Assembly (NCBI GenBank): GCA_009760885.1
Contig: CM019712.1
Coordinates: 28,503,816 to 28,567,815 of the forward strand
Length of the DNA stretch: 64,000 nucleotides
DNA from: Achatina immaculata
Taxonomy: Eukaryota; Mollusca; Gastropoda; Stylommatophora; Achatinidae
Direction of reading: 5' to 3'
The notes beneath the pieces are model-generated. The model searched no databases. It was not told the origin of the DNA and saw only the letters and a list, made by a program, of their open reading frames with translations. Every line of letters starts with the position of its first letter. Position 1 is the stretch's first letter. Shown in pieces: positions 1 through 10,831 of the stretch. Made by a program: the position numbers and the translations under genes.

Positions 1-126
1 AGGCTGTGTTGGTTTGTTCTAGATGTTGAAGTGAGAGGTTGTGTTGGTTTGTTCTAGATGTTGAAGTGAGAGGCTGTGTTGGTTTGTTCTAGATGTTGAA
101 ATGAGATGATGTGTTGGTTTGTTCTG
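1..126. repeat. 35-bp minisatellite, about 3.6 copies
   Basis: Three full units beginning AGGCTGTGTTGGTTTGTT follow each other at positions 1, 36 and 71, and a fourth, diverging one starts at 106. The array is cut by the window edge, so its true length is unknown. No coding sense was recognised in it. Confidence 0.9.
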
Positions 127-329
127 GCTATGTAGAAACTTGGTTACTTCAGTCTCAATGAATGAAGATGAAAATAATTTACTGGTGATGGAGTTGGATC
201 CTGCAGAGACAGAACAGACTTCCGACACAGACTTACTATCTCAGTTTAGAATCTTCCCAGTTACGCTGATAAACGTGGTCGGTGTTGCACGAAGGAGCTC
301 CTAGTGTGACATCATCGAGTTCTCGTGTT

Positions 330-757
330 TATGAAGACATATGCCCATGAGACCTGGAAACGTAACAAAACAGCTTTGAAAAACATAAATTCCTTTGAAT
401 TTAACTGCTACAGAAGAGTCCCTCAAATATAAAGGATACAAAAAAGAACAAATAAATCCATACTACAAGAACATAATATTGAAGAAGGTTGGCTAGTAAA
501 GAGGGTTAATCAGAGAAAACTTAAATATTTTCGTTGCATTAAACGCCATGATAATTTAGAGAAAACAGTCTTAGAAGGGCACATAATTGGAAGAAGAAAG
601 AGAGGAAGACCAAGGCGAAGATGACTGCAAGACATCGTTGATGATCTGCGAATGGATGTATCAGCAGCAGGGCATCTTGCTTACTACCGAGAGGTCTACG
701 GGAGAGCCGTTAATGAGGCAAATTTCCTCAAGGGACATGCAAATGACTGACTGACTG
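330..757 (+). pseudogene. LINE A fragment, C-terminal tail of an endonuclease/reverse transcriptase
   Basis: Translating the plus strand gives the tail of a LINE protein: a degraded TYAHETW, then NCYRRV, NIEEGWLVKRVNQRKLKYF, IKRHDNLEKTVLEG, RKRGRPRRR and finally KGHAND. Two in-frame stops (after VPQI and after RPRRR) show it is dead. It ends in TGACTGACTGACTG, a short simple-repeat tail of the kind RTE-clade LINEs carry at their 3' ends. The same tail occurs at six other places in the window on the minus strand. The RT core and endonuclease are missing, so this is a 5'-truncated copy. Assignment to RTE rather than another endonuclease-bearing clade is inference. Confidence 0.85.
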
Positions 758-1206
758 GATCCGCAAGGTCTAGTCATTTAGTAGAAGCTACGATGCCCTG
801 ATAAAGGTAACATTTCTGTGTCGTTTACAAGTTGTTCGGGACAAGAACAGTGATGTCACCGACCCTCTACTCATGTATGTGTATGTGATGTAATGTAATT
901 TGTTCGAATTGGAAGCATACTGGGAGAAGTTTATATATATATGTATATATATGTATATATATATATATGATGTGAGAGTATTGTAAATTGTCAATGAATA
1001 TGAGCATGTATATGTCACAGAGTGACCCTATGAAGATAAAGTGGTCTTCTTTTTCGTGTACTAAAATGTGAACTCATGACAAATCATCATGTTCTTAATG
1101 GTATTAAGATGTGTGTAGCTGTTTTGGCCAGTTTGTATGGGCAAACCCGGGGATGGAAATTTTCAGGTTTATAATGTCCTTCACATTCCGTCAGAAATTG
1201 TCATGG
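758..1206. other. No gene recognised; TA-rich microsatellite at 930-968
   Basis: This stretch holds an interrupted (TA)n/(TATATG)n tract at about 930-968 and otherwise AT-rich DNA without a recognisable protein. The short open frames here are not supported by any motif. Confidence 0.6.
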
Positions 1207-1281
1207 TGGGATCTTTTTCTTCTTCTTCTTCTTCGTTCGCTTCTACCACCAAGACCGCACTGTGATCCTACTGAATTTACG

Positions 1282-1360
1282 CTTGTGGTCCTCGTTTGGT
1301 CCCGTGGTCTCCTGTGTGGTCCTCGAAAGGACCACACGAGATCCCCGAGAGGACCACAAG
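1282..1360. repeat. Nested inverted repeat (potential cruciform)
   Basis: CTTGTGGTCCTC at 1282-1293 is the exact inverse of GAGGACCACAAG at 1349-1360. Inside it GTGTGGTCCT (1314-1323) and AGGACCACAC (1328-1337) form a second perfect hairpin with a CGAA loop. Both hairpins use the same GTGGTCCT word, so they may come from inverted duplication of one motif. No function is evident. Confidence 0.8.
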
Positions 1361-1456
1361 AGGTTCAGAGTATCATAGGACTTTAGCCTGTATTCTTGGT
1401 GGGTCTCTGAAGCGGATTGCGTGACACCGTGGTCTTCGTTGCACCAGTTTAGTCTA

Positions 1457-1632
1457 GAGTTGGACTTTCTCACCGGAAGACCTCGATGTGTTTAGAATAT
1501 CGGTGCATCCCCGCTGGGTGAGAGGTGGTAGCCAACCCAGGCCAGAGTTGGACTTTCTCACCGGAAAACTTCAGCGTGATTAGGATACGCAAACATCCCC
1601 GCCGGGTGAGAGATGGTTGCCCATCTAGACTG
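1457..1632. repeat. 88-bp direct repeat, two copies
   Basis: GAGTTGGACTTTCTCACCGG starts at 1457 and again at 1545. Both copies continue into CATCCCCGC(T/C)GGGTGAGAG. The copies differ at many positions, so the duplication is old. The surrounding 1.2-2.6 kb is GC-richer than the rest of the window. Confidence 0.75.
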
Positions 1633-1745
1633 CTCTGGTCCAGTGTCTCCGACTTCAGCATTTTGAGGTCGTGGCCGCCACCATTCCTAGTTGTGACCAG
1701 GATGGAGTTTTTGTACAGGAGGACGAATCCTCGCCACTAGTGACT

Positions 1746-2330
1746 TCCACCCTGGGTTGAGCCGGTTTAGGCATATTATCCCAGTATGGGCGTGTTTGGG
1801 ACGTGACTGACCTCTAGAGCAGAGGTACTGTGACATGCTGTAGCCTTCATGATTCACCCCTGGTGTGAGCCGGTTTAGGCATAATTCAGCAGTATGGGTG
1901 TATATCAGGCGTGACCGACCTCTAGAGCGGAGGTGGCATGACATGTCTTGCCATCAATTTCCACCCCTGGTGTGTGCCGGTTTAGGGATATTTCACCAGT
2001 GTAGGTGTATATCGGACGTGACCGGCCTCTAGAGCAGAGGCACCGTGGTATGTGTAGCTCTCGCAGCGATACTACTGGACATACCGTGTAAACTTCACTT
2101 TATCCTTTCCACCACCTTTTCACATCGGCGCCGCACAGCAACCTTTATTTCTTTTCCCCATTTTCTTCCTTGACCGGGAGGAGCTTCACTCCACGCGCGG
2201 CATTCGAAGAGTCTCGCCAGCAGTGTCTTAACCTCTGGGACAAGCCGGTTCATGCATTTCACCCGATATGACTGCACCCAGGACTGGCCGACCTCCAGAC
2301 CAGAGGTGCCTTGATTTGACTGATTGCTTC
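1746..2330. repeat. About 108-bp direct repeats, three copies plus a distant fourth
   Basis: The word GCCGGTTTAGG recurs at 1761, 1869 and 1976, and a weaker GCCGGTTCATG lies at 2244. Each unit also holds CCTCTAGAGC(A/G)GAGG, a short self-complementary word, followed by a variable end. These are degenerate tandem copies of one unit with an unrelated stretch (about 2075-2225) before the fourth. No protein was recognised in the overlapping open frames. Confidence 0.7.
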
Positions 2331-2454
2331 GCTTTATCCTTTCTACCACCTTTTCCACAGTGGTGCCGCTCGGCAACCCATTTGCACCTTTCTTCATTGG
2401 CCGGAAGGAGCACCGCTCCACGCACGGCAGCTGAAGAATCTCGCCGCAGCGGTA

Positions 2455-2640
2455 GATGAGCTACCAAACGTGCCACTCATCTACACTAAGTATCTGGTTT
2501 TCAGGCGCCAGATATTCGCCTTCGCCCCTTCTCCTGTCAGTTTAAACATTTCTGCCACGGGAAGGCCAGGAGCTGGACTTGGCTGCCAGAGGCTGCTTGA
2601 GATGCACGCCGTTGGAGTGGAGATCGAATTTTCCACCACA
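2455..2640. repeat. Dispersed repeat F, copy 1
   Basis: From ATGAGCTACCA through TCTGGTTTTCAGGCGCCAGA, GTCAGTTTAAACA and GAGCTGGACTTGG to GATGCACGCC this stretch matches 24,832-25,005 almost word for word. It is therefore an interspersed repeat of at least 180 bp. Ends, clade and coding content are not known. Confidence 0.7.
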
Positions 2641-3907
2641 CTTCTGGCAATAACAGTTCTTCGAACCGTCATGGTGGCATATTTTGATTGATTATAGATT
2701 TACATTTCGTGTTATGATGTTCACACAATGTATTTTTCTTGCTCCTCAACTGATTAACCCCCAGTGGACGATGTGTGCTGTGAGAATGGAACTACAGACC
2801 ACCCTGGAACAGTGGTTGTGACAGGTTGGTTACTTTGGATGCACATATATAAAATGATGTTATTATTCTATTATTTGTCTATTGCTGGGTATTTTAATAG
2901 GCACGTGTGTTTTACAAACGTTAACACATTATAATAAATGGAAGATAACATTCAAATCTGGCGTGTGATCGGTTCTTCAGTCTATTCCATTACTTCTTCA
3001 TCCCTACACATCAAAACATCACACATAAGGAAATAAGATACGACTAACGATCATTTGATCATCAGATTATATTATTAACAAAAACATCACGTTTGTATCC
3101 ATTTTCTTTCAATATTTTGATTCTTACAAAAATATTCTCAACAGTGGAATTACTAAACGTCAATTTAACACCCTGTACATCTAACTGGATTAGTATGATT
3201 TACAATGTAATTGTTCCATACATAAATCACAAACTATCATACTTAAATAATTAATGTTTTGATTTTAACAAAACGTAACTAATTGACAGGAGTTGTATAC
3301 AGCATGCAAATACATAAATTCCAGTAATACAAATGCTATGTGAACATATAAACCATAATTATACGCATTACTAAAACATTAAAATCTTACATAGAACAAG
3401 TATGTTATAGTGAAATTATGATTAGTCATGTACTTGTTCTATTATCTCAGTCATACCTGAGAGTGTCGGGATGGATCGGAGGTGTCGACATCACAGCGTA
3501 CAAGCATCCAGATCACTTAATACAAACCAATGCTAACCCTACACATGTTTTTTCCTACGATGAAATAAAAGTCAGTCGTGCTTACACGAAAACCTGACCT
3601 TCCCCGATCTCCTGGCACCTCCTACGTGACCAGTGTACAAATTCTGACCTATTAAAATTCTCTTACATTTTATTTTATACTGAGCCAGTCTGCCTGATTT
3701 TCTCGTAGTTGCGCACCTCCAACACTGCCCAATCCCTGACCCTTATTTCCTACGCGTAGGGTTGCCAACCCACCTAGGTTTACTATGTTCTTATTACTTC
3801 CCTTTACAGTTAGGATTCTGGGCGAAACTTTTACCTTATTAGATTTTATTTGATTATACACTGGCATGCCTTGTTCTCAGTTGTAACTTTCAATTTGTAT
3901 TTCTTAG
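2641..3907. other. No gene recognised, unique-looking AT-rich DNA
   Basis: About 1.3 kb of AT-rich sequence without tandem structure, long open frame or recognisable transposon motif. A 65-codon minus-strand frame at 3670-3867 has no family features. Confidence 0.55.

Positions 3908-3946
<39 letters not shown>
3908..3946. repeat. (GA)n microsatellite
   Basis: About 19 uninterrupted GA dinucleotides are visible. Confidence 0.95.
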
Positions 3947-3948
<2 letters not shown>

Positions 3949-4047
3949 TTGGCGCAAGCAGAGGAGACGGCCGGAAACTGACATTCGAGTCACAAACCTG
4001 ACAGATTGTTCATGGGAATGTACAGAGATGTAAGCATTCATCAAGGA

Positions 4048-4530
4048 AGAAGGTTGAAACCTTTCTTATACACTAATGGTTGAAGAGTTGAAACCGTTTT
4101 TACACATTCATAGTTAAGAAGTTGAAGCCTTTCTCACACACTCATGGTTAAAGATTTGAAACCGTTTCTACACATTCATGGTTAATGAGTTGAAACCTTT
4201 CTTACACACTTACGGTTAAAGAATTTAAACTGTTTTTACACATTCATGGTTAAGGAGTTGAAACCTTTCTTACACACTCATAGTTAAAGAGTTGAAATAT
4301 TTCGTATACGTTCATGGTTTAAAATTTAAATCTTTCTTACACGCTCATGGTTAATGAGTTGAAACCGTCTTTACACATTCACGATTAAGGAGTTGAAACC
4401 TTCCTTACACACTGATGATTAAAGAGTTGAAACTTTTCTTATACACTCATGGTTAAAGAGTTGAACCCCTTTGTCCACACTCGCGGTTAAAGAGTTGAAA
4501 TCTTTCTTACTCACTCATAGTCAAATATGC
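4048..4530. repeat. 34-bp minisatellite, about 14 copies
   Basis: GTTGAAACC recurs every 34 bp (for example at 4087 and 4121), followed by a T-rich run, ACACA(T/C)TCATGGTTAA. Units alternate loosely between CTTTCTTACACACT and GTTTTTACACATT types, a hint of a two-unit higher-order period. No transposon flank was recognised. Confidence 0.9.
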
Positions 4531-4628
4531 ATATTTTCCTTACTGTTATATTTTTCAAGTAAGCAGGTTAAGAGAGACACAAATGTCTACAGTACAGCAG
4601 AACTACATGGCGAGAATTAATGATCTAA

Positions 4629-4812
4629 TAGTAATCTGTTGGGATCGTCACTGTATTTATAGGGCGAAAGTAATGCTGTAAAAGTAATCTGTTGAGATCT
4701 TCATTGTAGCTTACAGGGCGAGAAGTAATGCTCTTGCAGTAATCTGTTTGGATCTTCACTGTAGCTTACAAGGTAAGAAGTAATGCTCTAACAGTAACCT
4801 GATGCGATCTAC
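4629..4812. repeat. About 54-bp minisatellite, three to four copies
   Basis: GTAATCTGTTGGGATC, GTAATCTGTTGAGATC, GTAATCTGTTTGGATC and GTAACCTGATGCGATC follow at spacings of 53-56 bp, each with CTGTA..TTA.AGGGCGA(G)AAGTAATGCT in between. Confidence 0.85.
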
Positions 4813-5524
4813 ACCGTACCTTATATTATAGAATCTGAGACAGTTTTGATAGTGCTTTCATCTCGTGAAGGCTGCTCTTTGCTCTCTTAGTGCTGTGTGT
4901 GTGTTCATTGCTGGTTCAACAGCGTTCTCTGGGAGTTTGTGTGGCTATGGCAGTTTTAGCCTGGCACTCACATTCCTGTATCTCCTGAAGGTTCAAAGTG
5001 TCTCATATGCGGCTTGTGTCTACTGTGAAAATTATTCATGAGGTTCATTCTGAACCTTTCAGGGAGGCATGACAATCCACACCAGGAAAAATAAAGTCTG
5101 ATTACGCAGCAGGATGCGCTATAACAAAGAGCAAGCATCGATTTTCTTCTCATGTTTTTGTGGTGTAAGAAATGTTAATGGAAAAGATATAATCAAATTC
5201 ACCTACACTGAATGGTGGCTATCCGACTGGCCTCTGAATATGACATTCTAAACATTTTATTTTATATATTTACAGACCTCCAAGGAATTAACAAAATTCC
5301 CCTTTGCCAGACTGTCAAGATCATTATATCATTGTCAGTCCTGTTAGCTTGTGTGTATGGTTTCGAACAACAAGTCAACAACACGGCTTTACTATATATA
5401 AGGACAACTGGGATCAGAACAAATGTTAAGTTCTCATATTTCAACAATTTGGCGCTCATACACTTAAATTTATATGGATGCCTTAGTTTAAAAAATCCAT
5501 GATACAAATAAAGAGATTCTTCCT
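4813..5524. other. No gene recognised; one unsupported 96-codon frame
   Basis: The plus-strand frame 5212-5502 encodes 96 residues with a hydrophobic stretch (KIIISLSVLLACVYGF) but no family motif, and its composition follows the local AT bias. I do not call it a gene. The rest shows no repeats. Confidence 0.5.
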
Positions 5525-5824
5525 ATCAGGGTCCGTGGCCATTGAATTTTCTTATCATAGCTCTCCACAACTCCTCTGTTTTGTGATGCCTTAATGAGTT
5601 GTTTTTTTTTTCTGGTGCCCTCTTCTCCGTGCCATCTTGTCAATTCATTCAGGATTTTCTTCTCTGCCTCTTTCCCCCTCTACTTTTCTGTTGTCACGAT
5701 GTGTTCTAGTTCGTCTTTTCTCATGGCATGTCCTTTAATTTAGATGATCTTTTCCTGACTGTTGTAATTATTTGTCTTCTCTCTCGCTCTCTCTTTCTCT
5801 CTCCCTCCCTCTCTCTCTCTCTCC

Positions 5825-5857
<33 letters not shown>

Positions 5858-6000
5858 CCTCCCTCTCTCTCTCTCCCTCTCTCTCAAAATGTCTTCCTTT
5901 GATTTTCTTGCCGTCCACAGCGTCCTTGACATTCTTCTAAGAAACCACGTTTCCGTGCCGTCCAGACTTTGTATCTCTTTGTAACTGTCCAGGCTCCACA
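5525..6000 (-). pseudogene. LINE G copy 1 with internal (GA)n expansion
   Basis: Read on the minus strand, with small frame changes, this gives GAWTVTKR, TWFLRRMSRTLWTARKSKED, ILRER, then after a long (GA)n tract (5776-5885) KGHAMRKDELEHIVTT and a degraded tail. These are the ordered C-terminal motifs of an endonuclease-type LINE protein (YGxEAWT, FxRRM, WTAxKxNEE, GHxxRRxxLEH). The GA tract sits where other copies here encode RERER, so it is an expansion of those codons. Upstream (rightwards) the LINE runs into the 25-bp array. The 3' end near 5525 matches the end of LINE G copy 2 (CTCTCCACAACTCC). Confidence 0.8.
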
Positions 6001-6495
6001 TTCTTAGATCAGAACAGACTCCACATTCTTAGATCAGAACAAGCTCCACATCCTTAGATCAGAACAAGCTCCACATCCTTAGATCAGAACAAGCTCCACA
6101 TCCTTAGATCAGAACAAGCTCCACATCCTTAGATCAGAACAAGATCCACATCCTTAGATCAGAACAAGCTCCACATCCTTAGATCAGAACAGGCTCCACA
6201 TCCTTAGATCAGAACAAGCTCCACATCCTTAGATCAGAACAAGCTCCACATCCTTAGATCAGAACAAGCTCCACATCCTTAGATCAGAACAAGCTCCACA
6301 TCCTTAGATCAGAACAAGCTCCACATCCTTAGATCAGAACAAGCTCCACATCCTTAGATCAGAACAAGCTCCACATCCTTAGATCAGAACAAGCTCCACA
6401 TCCTTAGATCAGAACAAGCTCCACATCCTTAGATCAGAACAAGCTCCACATCCTTAGATCAGAACAAGCTCCACATCCTTAGATCAGAACAAGCT
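5991..6495 (-). repeat. 25-bp minisatellite, 20 copies, derived from LINE G codons
   Basis: AAGCTCCACATCCTTAGATC plus AGAAC repeats every 25 bp with almost no variation except in the first units. On the minus strand the unit reads GTTCTGATCTAAGGATGTGG, which in LINE phase is VLI-stop-GCGAW, i.e. the motif V(L/I)(L/I)YGCEAW expected immediately upstream of WTVTKR in the adjoining LINE. The array therefore grew out of the LINE's own codons. Near-identity of units implies recent expansion or homogenisation. Confidence 0.85.
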
Positions 6496-7544
6496 CTGTG
6501 CAGCAACTTTTTCCTTATACTCTGTGAGAGTTATTTGTTGCACAAAGTACTTTTCATCTTTTGGGACATTATCATAGTTTGGATTATCCTTCTCTTTATC
6601 TCCTTTTGGCACCTCTCTTCTGGTGTCAGGAATGTTCTTAGGTACTTGATCTTGTCTCCCTGACTTAATAATGTTCCATGTACTATAACTATGCATGTAG
6701 ATAGTGAGATTAGTGTGAATATTTAAATAAACAACAACAACAATAACAACAACAGTCTTGGAAGTAAGTCTCCTTAGACAAAGGCTAGTGAAGGAAACTA
6801 TACAATAATACAATAGAAGCCAAAGGGAAACCACTGCCAGAATATTCATGCCAAATCATAACTGGTCATCAATAAGAGTAGAGGTTTGCAGAGCAGCTAC
6901 ATAAGAATGGTCTAACCAAGTAAATGACACCATATGCGGGCAGCTGATACCACACCTTTGGCGATCTGCTGGGCGTATTTGAAATATCAGAGACAACATG
7001 TATGTGACTAAAATGCCACAATGTAAGAATGGCAACCGTCCTGATCCTGAGAAACAAATATCCCCCACAAAAGAGAGAAACGCTTACAGGCTCGATACGT
7101 GATGTTTCAAATGAAAAGTCGTACTGAGTTATTCATGACACTTCATCGCTCTCATCAGCTTTTATTCATATGTTTATTTTTCTGAAAGTAAAAAAAAAAA
7201 GTTTTCCCATTCAGTTGAAAACATTAAGGGACTTTTTATTTTAATGATTTTTTAAATCCATTTTTGTCTTTATGTTTGTACTGGGTGCCATACTCTCGGG
7301 ATTAACTGACACAAAAACCGTCCCTTCTACTCCCCTATGAAACGACACTCTTATCCCAACTCTAACTAGGAGGATGAGGCTATCAATTCCAACCCTCCTC
7401 TCTGGCAGGATATGAAAGAATTCAAGAGATACATGGTTTTCATCAGAAAAAAAACAGCGTTTCTTTTCTTTCAGTGCACCCCCATTGAAGCGTGCCCCAT
7501 ATATGTCAAAGATTCGCAAATATTTATGGAAATTCCCGCAAACG
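6496..7544. other. No gene recognised; unsupported minus-strand frames
   Basis: Minus-strand frames at 6484-6849 (121 codons) and 7241-7579 (112 codons) show no recognised domain. The first starts in non-repeat DNA and runs into the 25-bp array. No LINE motif continues upstream of the array, so the LINE there seems to be truncated within it. Confidence 0.5.
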
Positions 7545-7606
7545 GGGTGGGCTTCACGTGACAACAGGGTGGGCTTCACATGACAACAGGGTGGGCTTCA
7601 CATCAC
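7545..7606. repeat. 22-bp direct repeat, three copies
   Basis: GGGTGGGCTTCAC(A/G)TGACAACA occurs three times in a row; the third copy is incomplete. Confidence 0.8.
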
Positions 7607-7784
7607 TGTGTGTTATACGAACTGTCACGTTTCTCGTGTTTTCGTAGCACAAGCACACTCTTGGAAATTCAACAATTCTGGAAATGGCAATATTCTTCTC
7701 CATTATTAGCCTCATCGCTGGCACATTCTTAATCTTGTGCGATAACAAAGCCATTCTATGTATCTCCTGTTCTTGCTGTATCTT

Positions 7785-8195
7785 CTTCTTCTTCTGCTTC
7801 TCTCTTCTTCTTATTCTTCTTCTTCTGCTTCTCCCTTCTTCTTCTTCTTCTCCATTCTTCTTCTTCTTCTTCTCCCTTCTTCTTCTTCTCCTTCTTCTTC
7901 TTCTTCTTCTGCTTCTCCATTCTTCTTCTACTTCTTCTTCTATCTCCCTGTAACTGCTGGCAGGTGGGCTTTGCAGCCGATGTGGTGAAGATGTTGAAGC
8001 ACAGCATCGTGTCGACTTGGGAACAGGTTCCATGGTGTACATTTTCCTGTCCCTTTATGCAGCCAAAAGGACGGGGCTGGCAATACTTCTTTAGTAGATT
8101 CCACCATCATCTGGACCATGCCGTAACCTGCCTCGTTACCCAGAATAGGCCTGATAAGAGGTGGGACAGTATGTCAGCCATACTTCCCCAGTCCT
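7785..8195 (+). repeat. Dispersed repeat E, copy 1, behind a (CTT)n tract
   Basis: An imperfect CTT/CTC tract (7785-7945) leads into TTTGCAGCCGATGTGGTGAA, AAGCACAGCATCGTGTCGAC, ACTTCTTTAGTAGATTCCAC and AATAGGCCTGATAAGAGGTG. The same ordered words occur at 33.6, 35.0/36.3, 40.0, 55.3 and 63.4 kb. On the opposite strand the trinucleotide tract would be a 3' tail, as in SINEs or RTE-type elements. No tRNA promoter boxes were seen, so the class is open. Confidence 0.7.
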
Positions 8196-8253
8196 GATGC
8201 TGATATAGTTCCCTGACTGCTACATCTGACAGCGTCTTCGCTGTATACTTTAA

Positions 8254-8440
8254 TAAAGAAGAATCTTATCTTACATCTTACATCCTTCAAGTGCCGTTAA
8301 ACGTCACATAAGGCTCACATGGTAGTTCGCCGTGTTTTCCTGTTTTCGGCGAGCTTCTAAACCTTATTAACGGATTTTATGCCTCTCTTAACACTGTCCT
8401 CTTTAGAGTTTCATGTGGTCGACCTCTTTATAATAAGAAA
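8254..8440 (-). pseudogene. LINE C 3' end fragment
   Basis: GTTAAACGTCACATAAGGCT, GTAGTTCGCC and TTTTCGGCGAG are shared with the two LINE C arms at 35-36 kb. On the minus strand they encode the LINE tail (...NWRTTLRALCDV in the better-preserved copy at 36.2 kb). The copy is under 200 bp, 5'-truncated and without an intact frame. It lies just beyond repeat E. Confidence 0.7.
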
Positions 8441-8646
8441 AATAAGCAGTATAATTAGTAGCAGGAATAGTCGTGGTTGTAGTAGTATCAGTAGTATAAA
8501 CTGTAGTACGATCTGAACACCGATCTTCCAGCACAACTGGCGGAATAACGACTGTGCCGGTTTAAACGAGCCGAAGTGCTGTTAATGACAAAATGAGATT
8601 GTAGAAGCTTCCAAAACGTTTGAATTAAACACAAATGAAGTAAAAT

Positions 8647-8928
8647 AGCCGGAGAAACAAAAAAACCTTGTCAAAAAGATAAGAGAGAGACAATGTACTT
8701 TCATAGGACATGCAATGAGAAGAGGGGGCATTGAAAATATTATAACAACAGGAAAAATAGAAGGAAGAAGATCAAGAGAAGGACCAAGAGAAATGATACT
8801 GGACAGTCTGACGGGATGGTATGAGAGAAGATCACCAACTGAGCTGATGGCCTGCATGAAGTATCGGGTACTCTGGAGAAGCATAATAGCCAACGCCAGT
8901 CGGCACGGCAACTGATGATGATGATGAA
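8647..8928 (+). pseudogene. LINE B copy 1 with 10-bp TSD
   Basis: The plus strand reads NLVKKIRERQCTFIGHAMRR with one frame slip, then GGIENIITTGKIEGRRSREG, MILDSLTGWYERRSPTELMA, LWRSIIANASRHG and a (TGA)n tail. GAAGTAAAAT stands at 8637-8646 and again at 8929-8938, a perfect 10-bp target-site duplication marking the exact ends of a 282-bp, strongly 5'-truncated insertion. The LINE tail is nearly intact, so the insertion is comparatively young. Confidence 0.9.
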
Positions 8929-8984
8929 GAAGTAAAATTTCACGTACCCTGAACGTTTAGTGTTTTTAAATGTATACTGAAATA

Positions 8985-9258
8985 AACTGGTTGGCTGAGT
9001 GGTTAGGTGCTCAGTTTACTATTCCGACAGAACCGTGTTCAGTACCAGATGTAGTATTCTTATCTGGTACACAACAAACAAGGCCAAGGGTCGACCCAGA
9101 CTCTAAAAATGGGTGCCAGAGAAATCTGTGAAAATAAATGCGACCAGGCGTGATACTGACCATATCACACTTTCATGTGCCAAAGGTCGTGGAAATATGG
9201 GCCGAACACAGTATCCCCAATATCACTTAATGGCATAGAAACGGGACTTTACCATTAC
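8985..9258 (+). repeat. Probable tRNA-derived SINE
   Basis: TGGCTGAGTGG (8992-9002) is a good A box, and GTTCAGTACC (9037-9046) fits a B box. Their spacing suits a tRNA-like pol III promoter of the Leu/Ser type. The following 200 bp (GGGTCGACCCAGACTC, CATCACAC-like words, GGTCGTGGAAATATGGG) would be the SINE body. It cannot be a functional tRNA because acceptor-stem pairing is not seen. No second copy was found in this window. Confidence 0.5.
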
Positions 9259-10239
9259 CTTACGGAAATAAGGCAGCTAACGGCAAGGCATGGAATCTAG
9301 ACAAAAAAAAATGTGCAGTTTGTCTAAGATAGTCACGCTATAGATCTTCTTCTTCTTCTTACGCACAATGGCAATGATGAGTGGTATCCTGATTTTTTGC
9401 GATGCGCCTTTTGGCTGGGTACATCCGACTTCAGCACCTTTCTTTGCTAGGGCAGACTGTGGTCTTGCTCGGACTGCCATGAAGACAGCGGTGTATTCTG
9501 GCCTGGCCAAAACTTTGTTTTCCGGCCTCTGGTGGCTGTACTTAATCCCCTTATCTACATCAGATCCAGCATGCAACGCTGGCTGGCCAGACGCCTTTCA
9601 GACAGTTCCACAGAGACACTCTGACTTTAGGATGAGGAGTCCGATATGCTCAACGATATCCATTCCCCGGCACCTATAGTCTACTGGCTCTGTTTTGTTT
9701 ACATCATTCTGATAGCCATTGTTGTAAAAACGCATAGGCTTGTCACGTCCTGGATTCATTGGTCTCACACCAGACTTCCCTCATCCCCGCCGGCGATCTC
9801 CATGTCCCCATCCATCCACCAACCTGACATTACATTTGACAAAAACAACGATTACAATTAGTGTTGACTGCTACAGACTTTTGAGCTACAGAAGTAGGTC
9901 GGAGTTTTTTTAGCAAACAGATCTATGTTCCCTGTCTGACAAAGACTATGTTAAGATAAGTTGTACCAGGGGGGTTGCCATAGATAACTCTACTTACAAT
10001 GTACACGTCGATATCCAACAAAACATTAGTATACAAAGTATGAGGACGAGTCAAAAAGTAACTGCAAATCACGGGAAGTAACCATTAAAATGTATGAAAA
10101 AGACAAGATAGTGCGTCAGTCGTATATATTTTCAAGGGTTAGGCACCTTGGTTTATAGCTGCGTTTTGGCCCACATTTGTATATTGGTTTCAGCTGAATT
10201 GAAAAAAAGGTTTCCAGGATTTGTTTCTAGAAACTGCGT
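9259..10239. other. No gene recognised
   Basis: Contains a short (CTT)n at 9346-9360. Overlapping open frames on both strands (9277-9576 minus, 9368-9679 plus, 9646-9861 plus) carry no recognisable domain. A stretch at 10,038 (GAGGACGAGTCAAAAAGTAA) resembles some mariner ends, but no partner inverted repeat was found. Confidence 0.45.
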
Positions 10240-10493
10240 GACCTTGTAGTAGTAGCAGTAGTAGCAGCTGTGAAAGAAACTGTAGTACTAGAAGCGGAAG
10301 TAGTTTTACAGTTGTAGTAGTGGCAGGAAATGAAGGAGCAGAGCTGGAAGTAGTACCTGCAATCTGATAGTAGTTATTTTTGTAATAGTTGTAGTAATAG
10401 TGTCAATCGTAATAATAACAGGGGACTTAACTGCAGCAGTAGTTGTGATAGAAGAAGCAATATTGACAACAGTAGTAGTATTAGTAGTAGCAT

Positions 10494-10534
<41 letters not shown>

Positions 10535-10574
10535 CTAGTAGTATTAGTAGTAATAGTAGTAATAATAATAGTAT

Positions 10575-10606
<32 letters not shown>

Positions 10607-10778
10607 GTAGTAATAATAGTAGTAGTATTAGTAGTAGTAGTATTAGTAGTAATAGTAGTAATAGTAGTAGTAGTATTAGTAGTAGTAGTATTAGTAATAA
10701 TAATAATAGTAGTAGTAGTAGTAATAGTAGTAGTAGTAGTAGTAATAGTAGTAGTACTAGCAGTAGTAGTATTAGTAA

Positions 10779-10830
<52 letters not shown>
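10240..10830. repeat. (AGT)n/(AGTATT)n trinucleotide tract
   Basis: A short GTAGTAGCAG tract at 10,240 is followed by 10,466-10,830, an almost continuous AGT tract with interspersed ATT and AAT triplets. It creates long artificial poly-Val/Ile and poly-Leu frames on both strands that are not genes. Confidence 0.95.

Positions 10831-10831
<1 letters not shown>

Noticed and set aside
9277..9679. Overlapping 99- and 103-codon frames as a gene
   Set aside because: Open on both strands, without motif or recognisable start context. Composition offers no preference for one strand.
10035..10240. GAGGACGAGTCAAAAAGTAA as the start of a mariner-like element
   Set aside because: The word resembles some mariner ends, but no inverted partner or transposase remnant was found within 1.5 kb.
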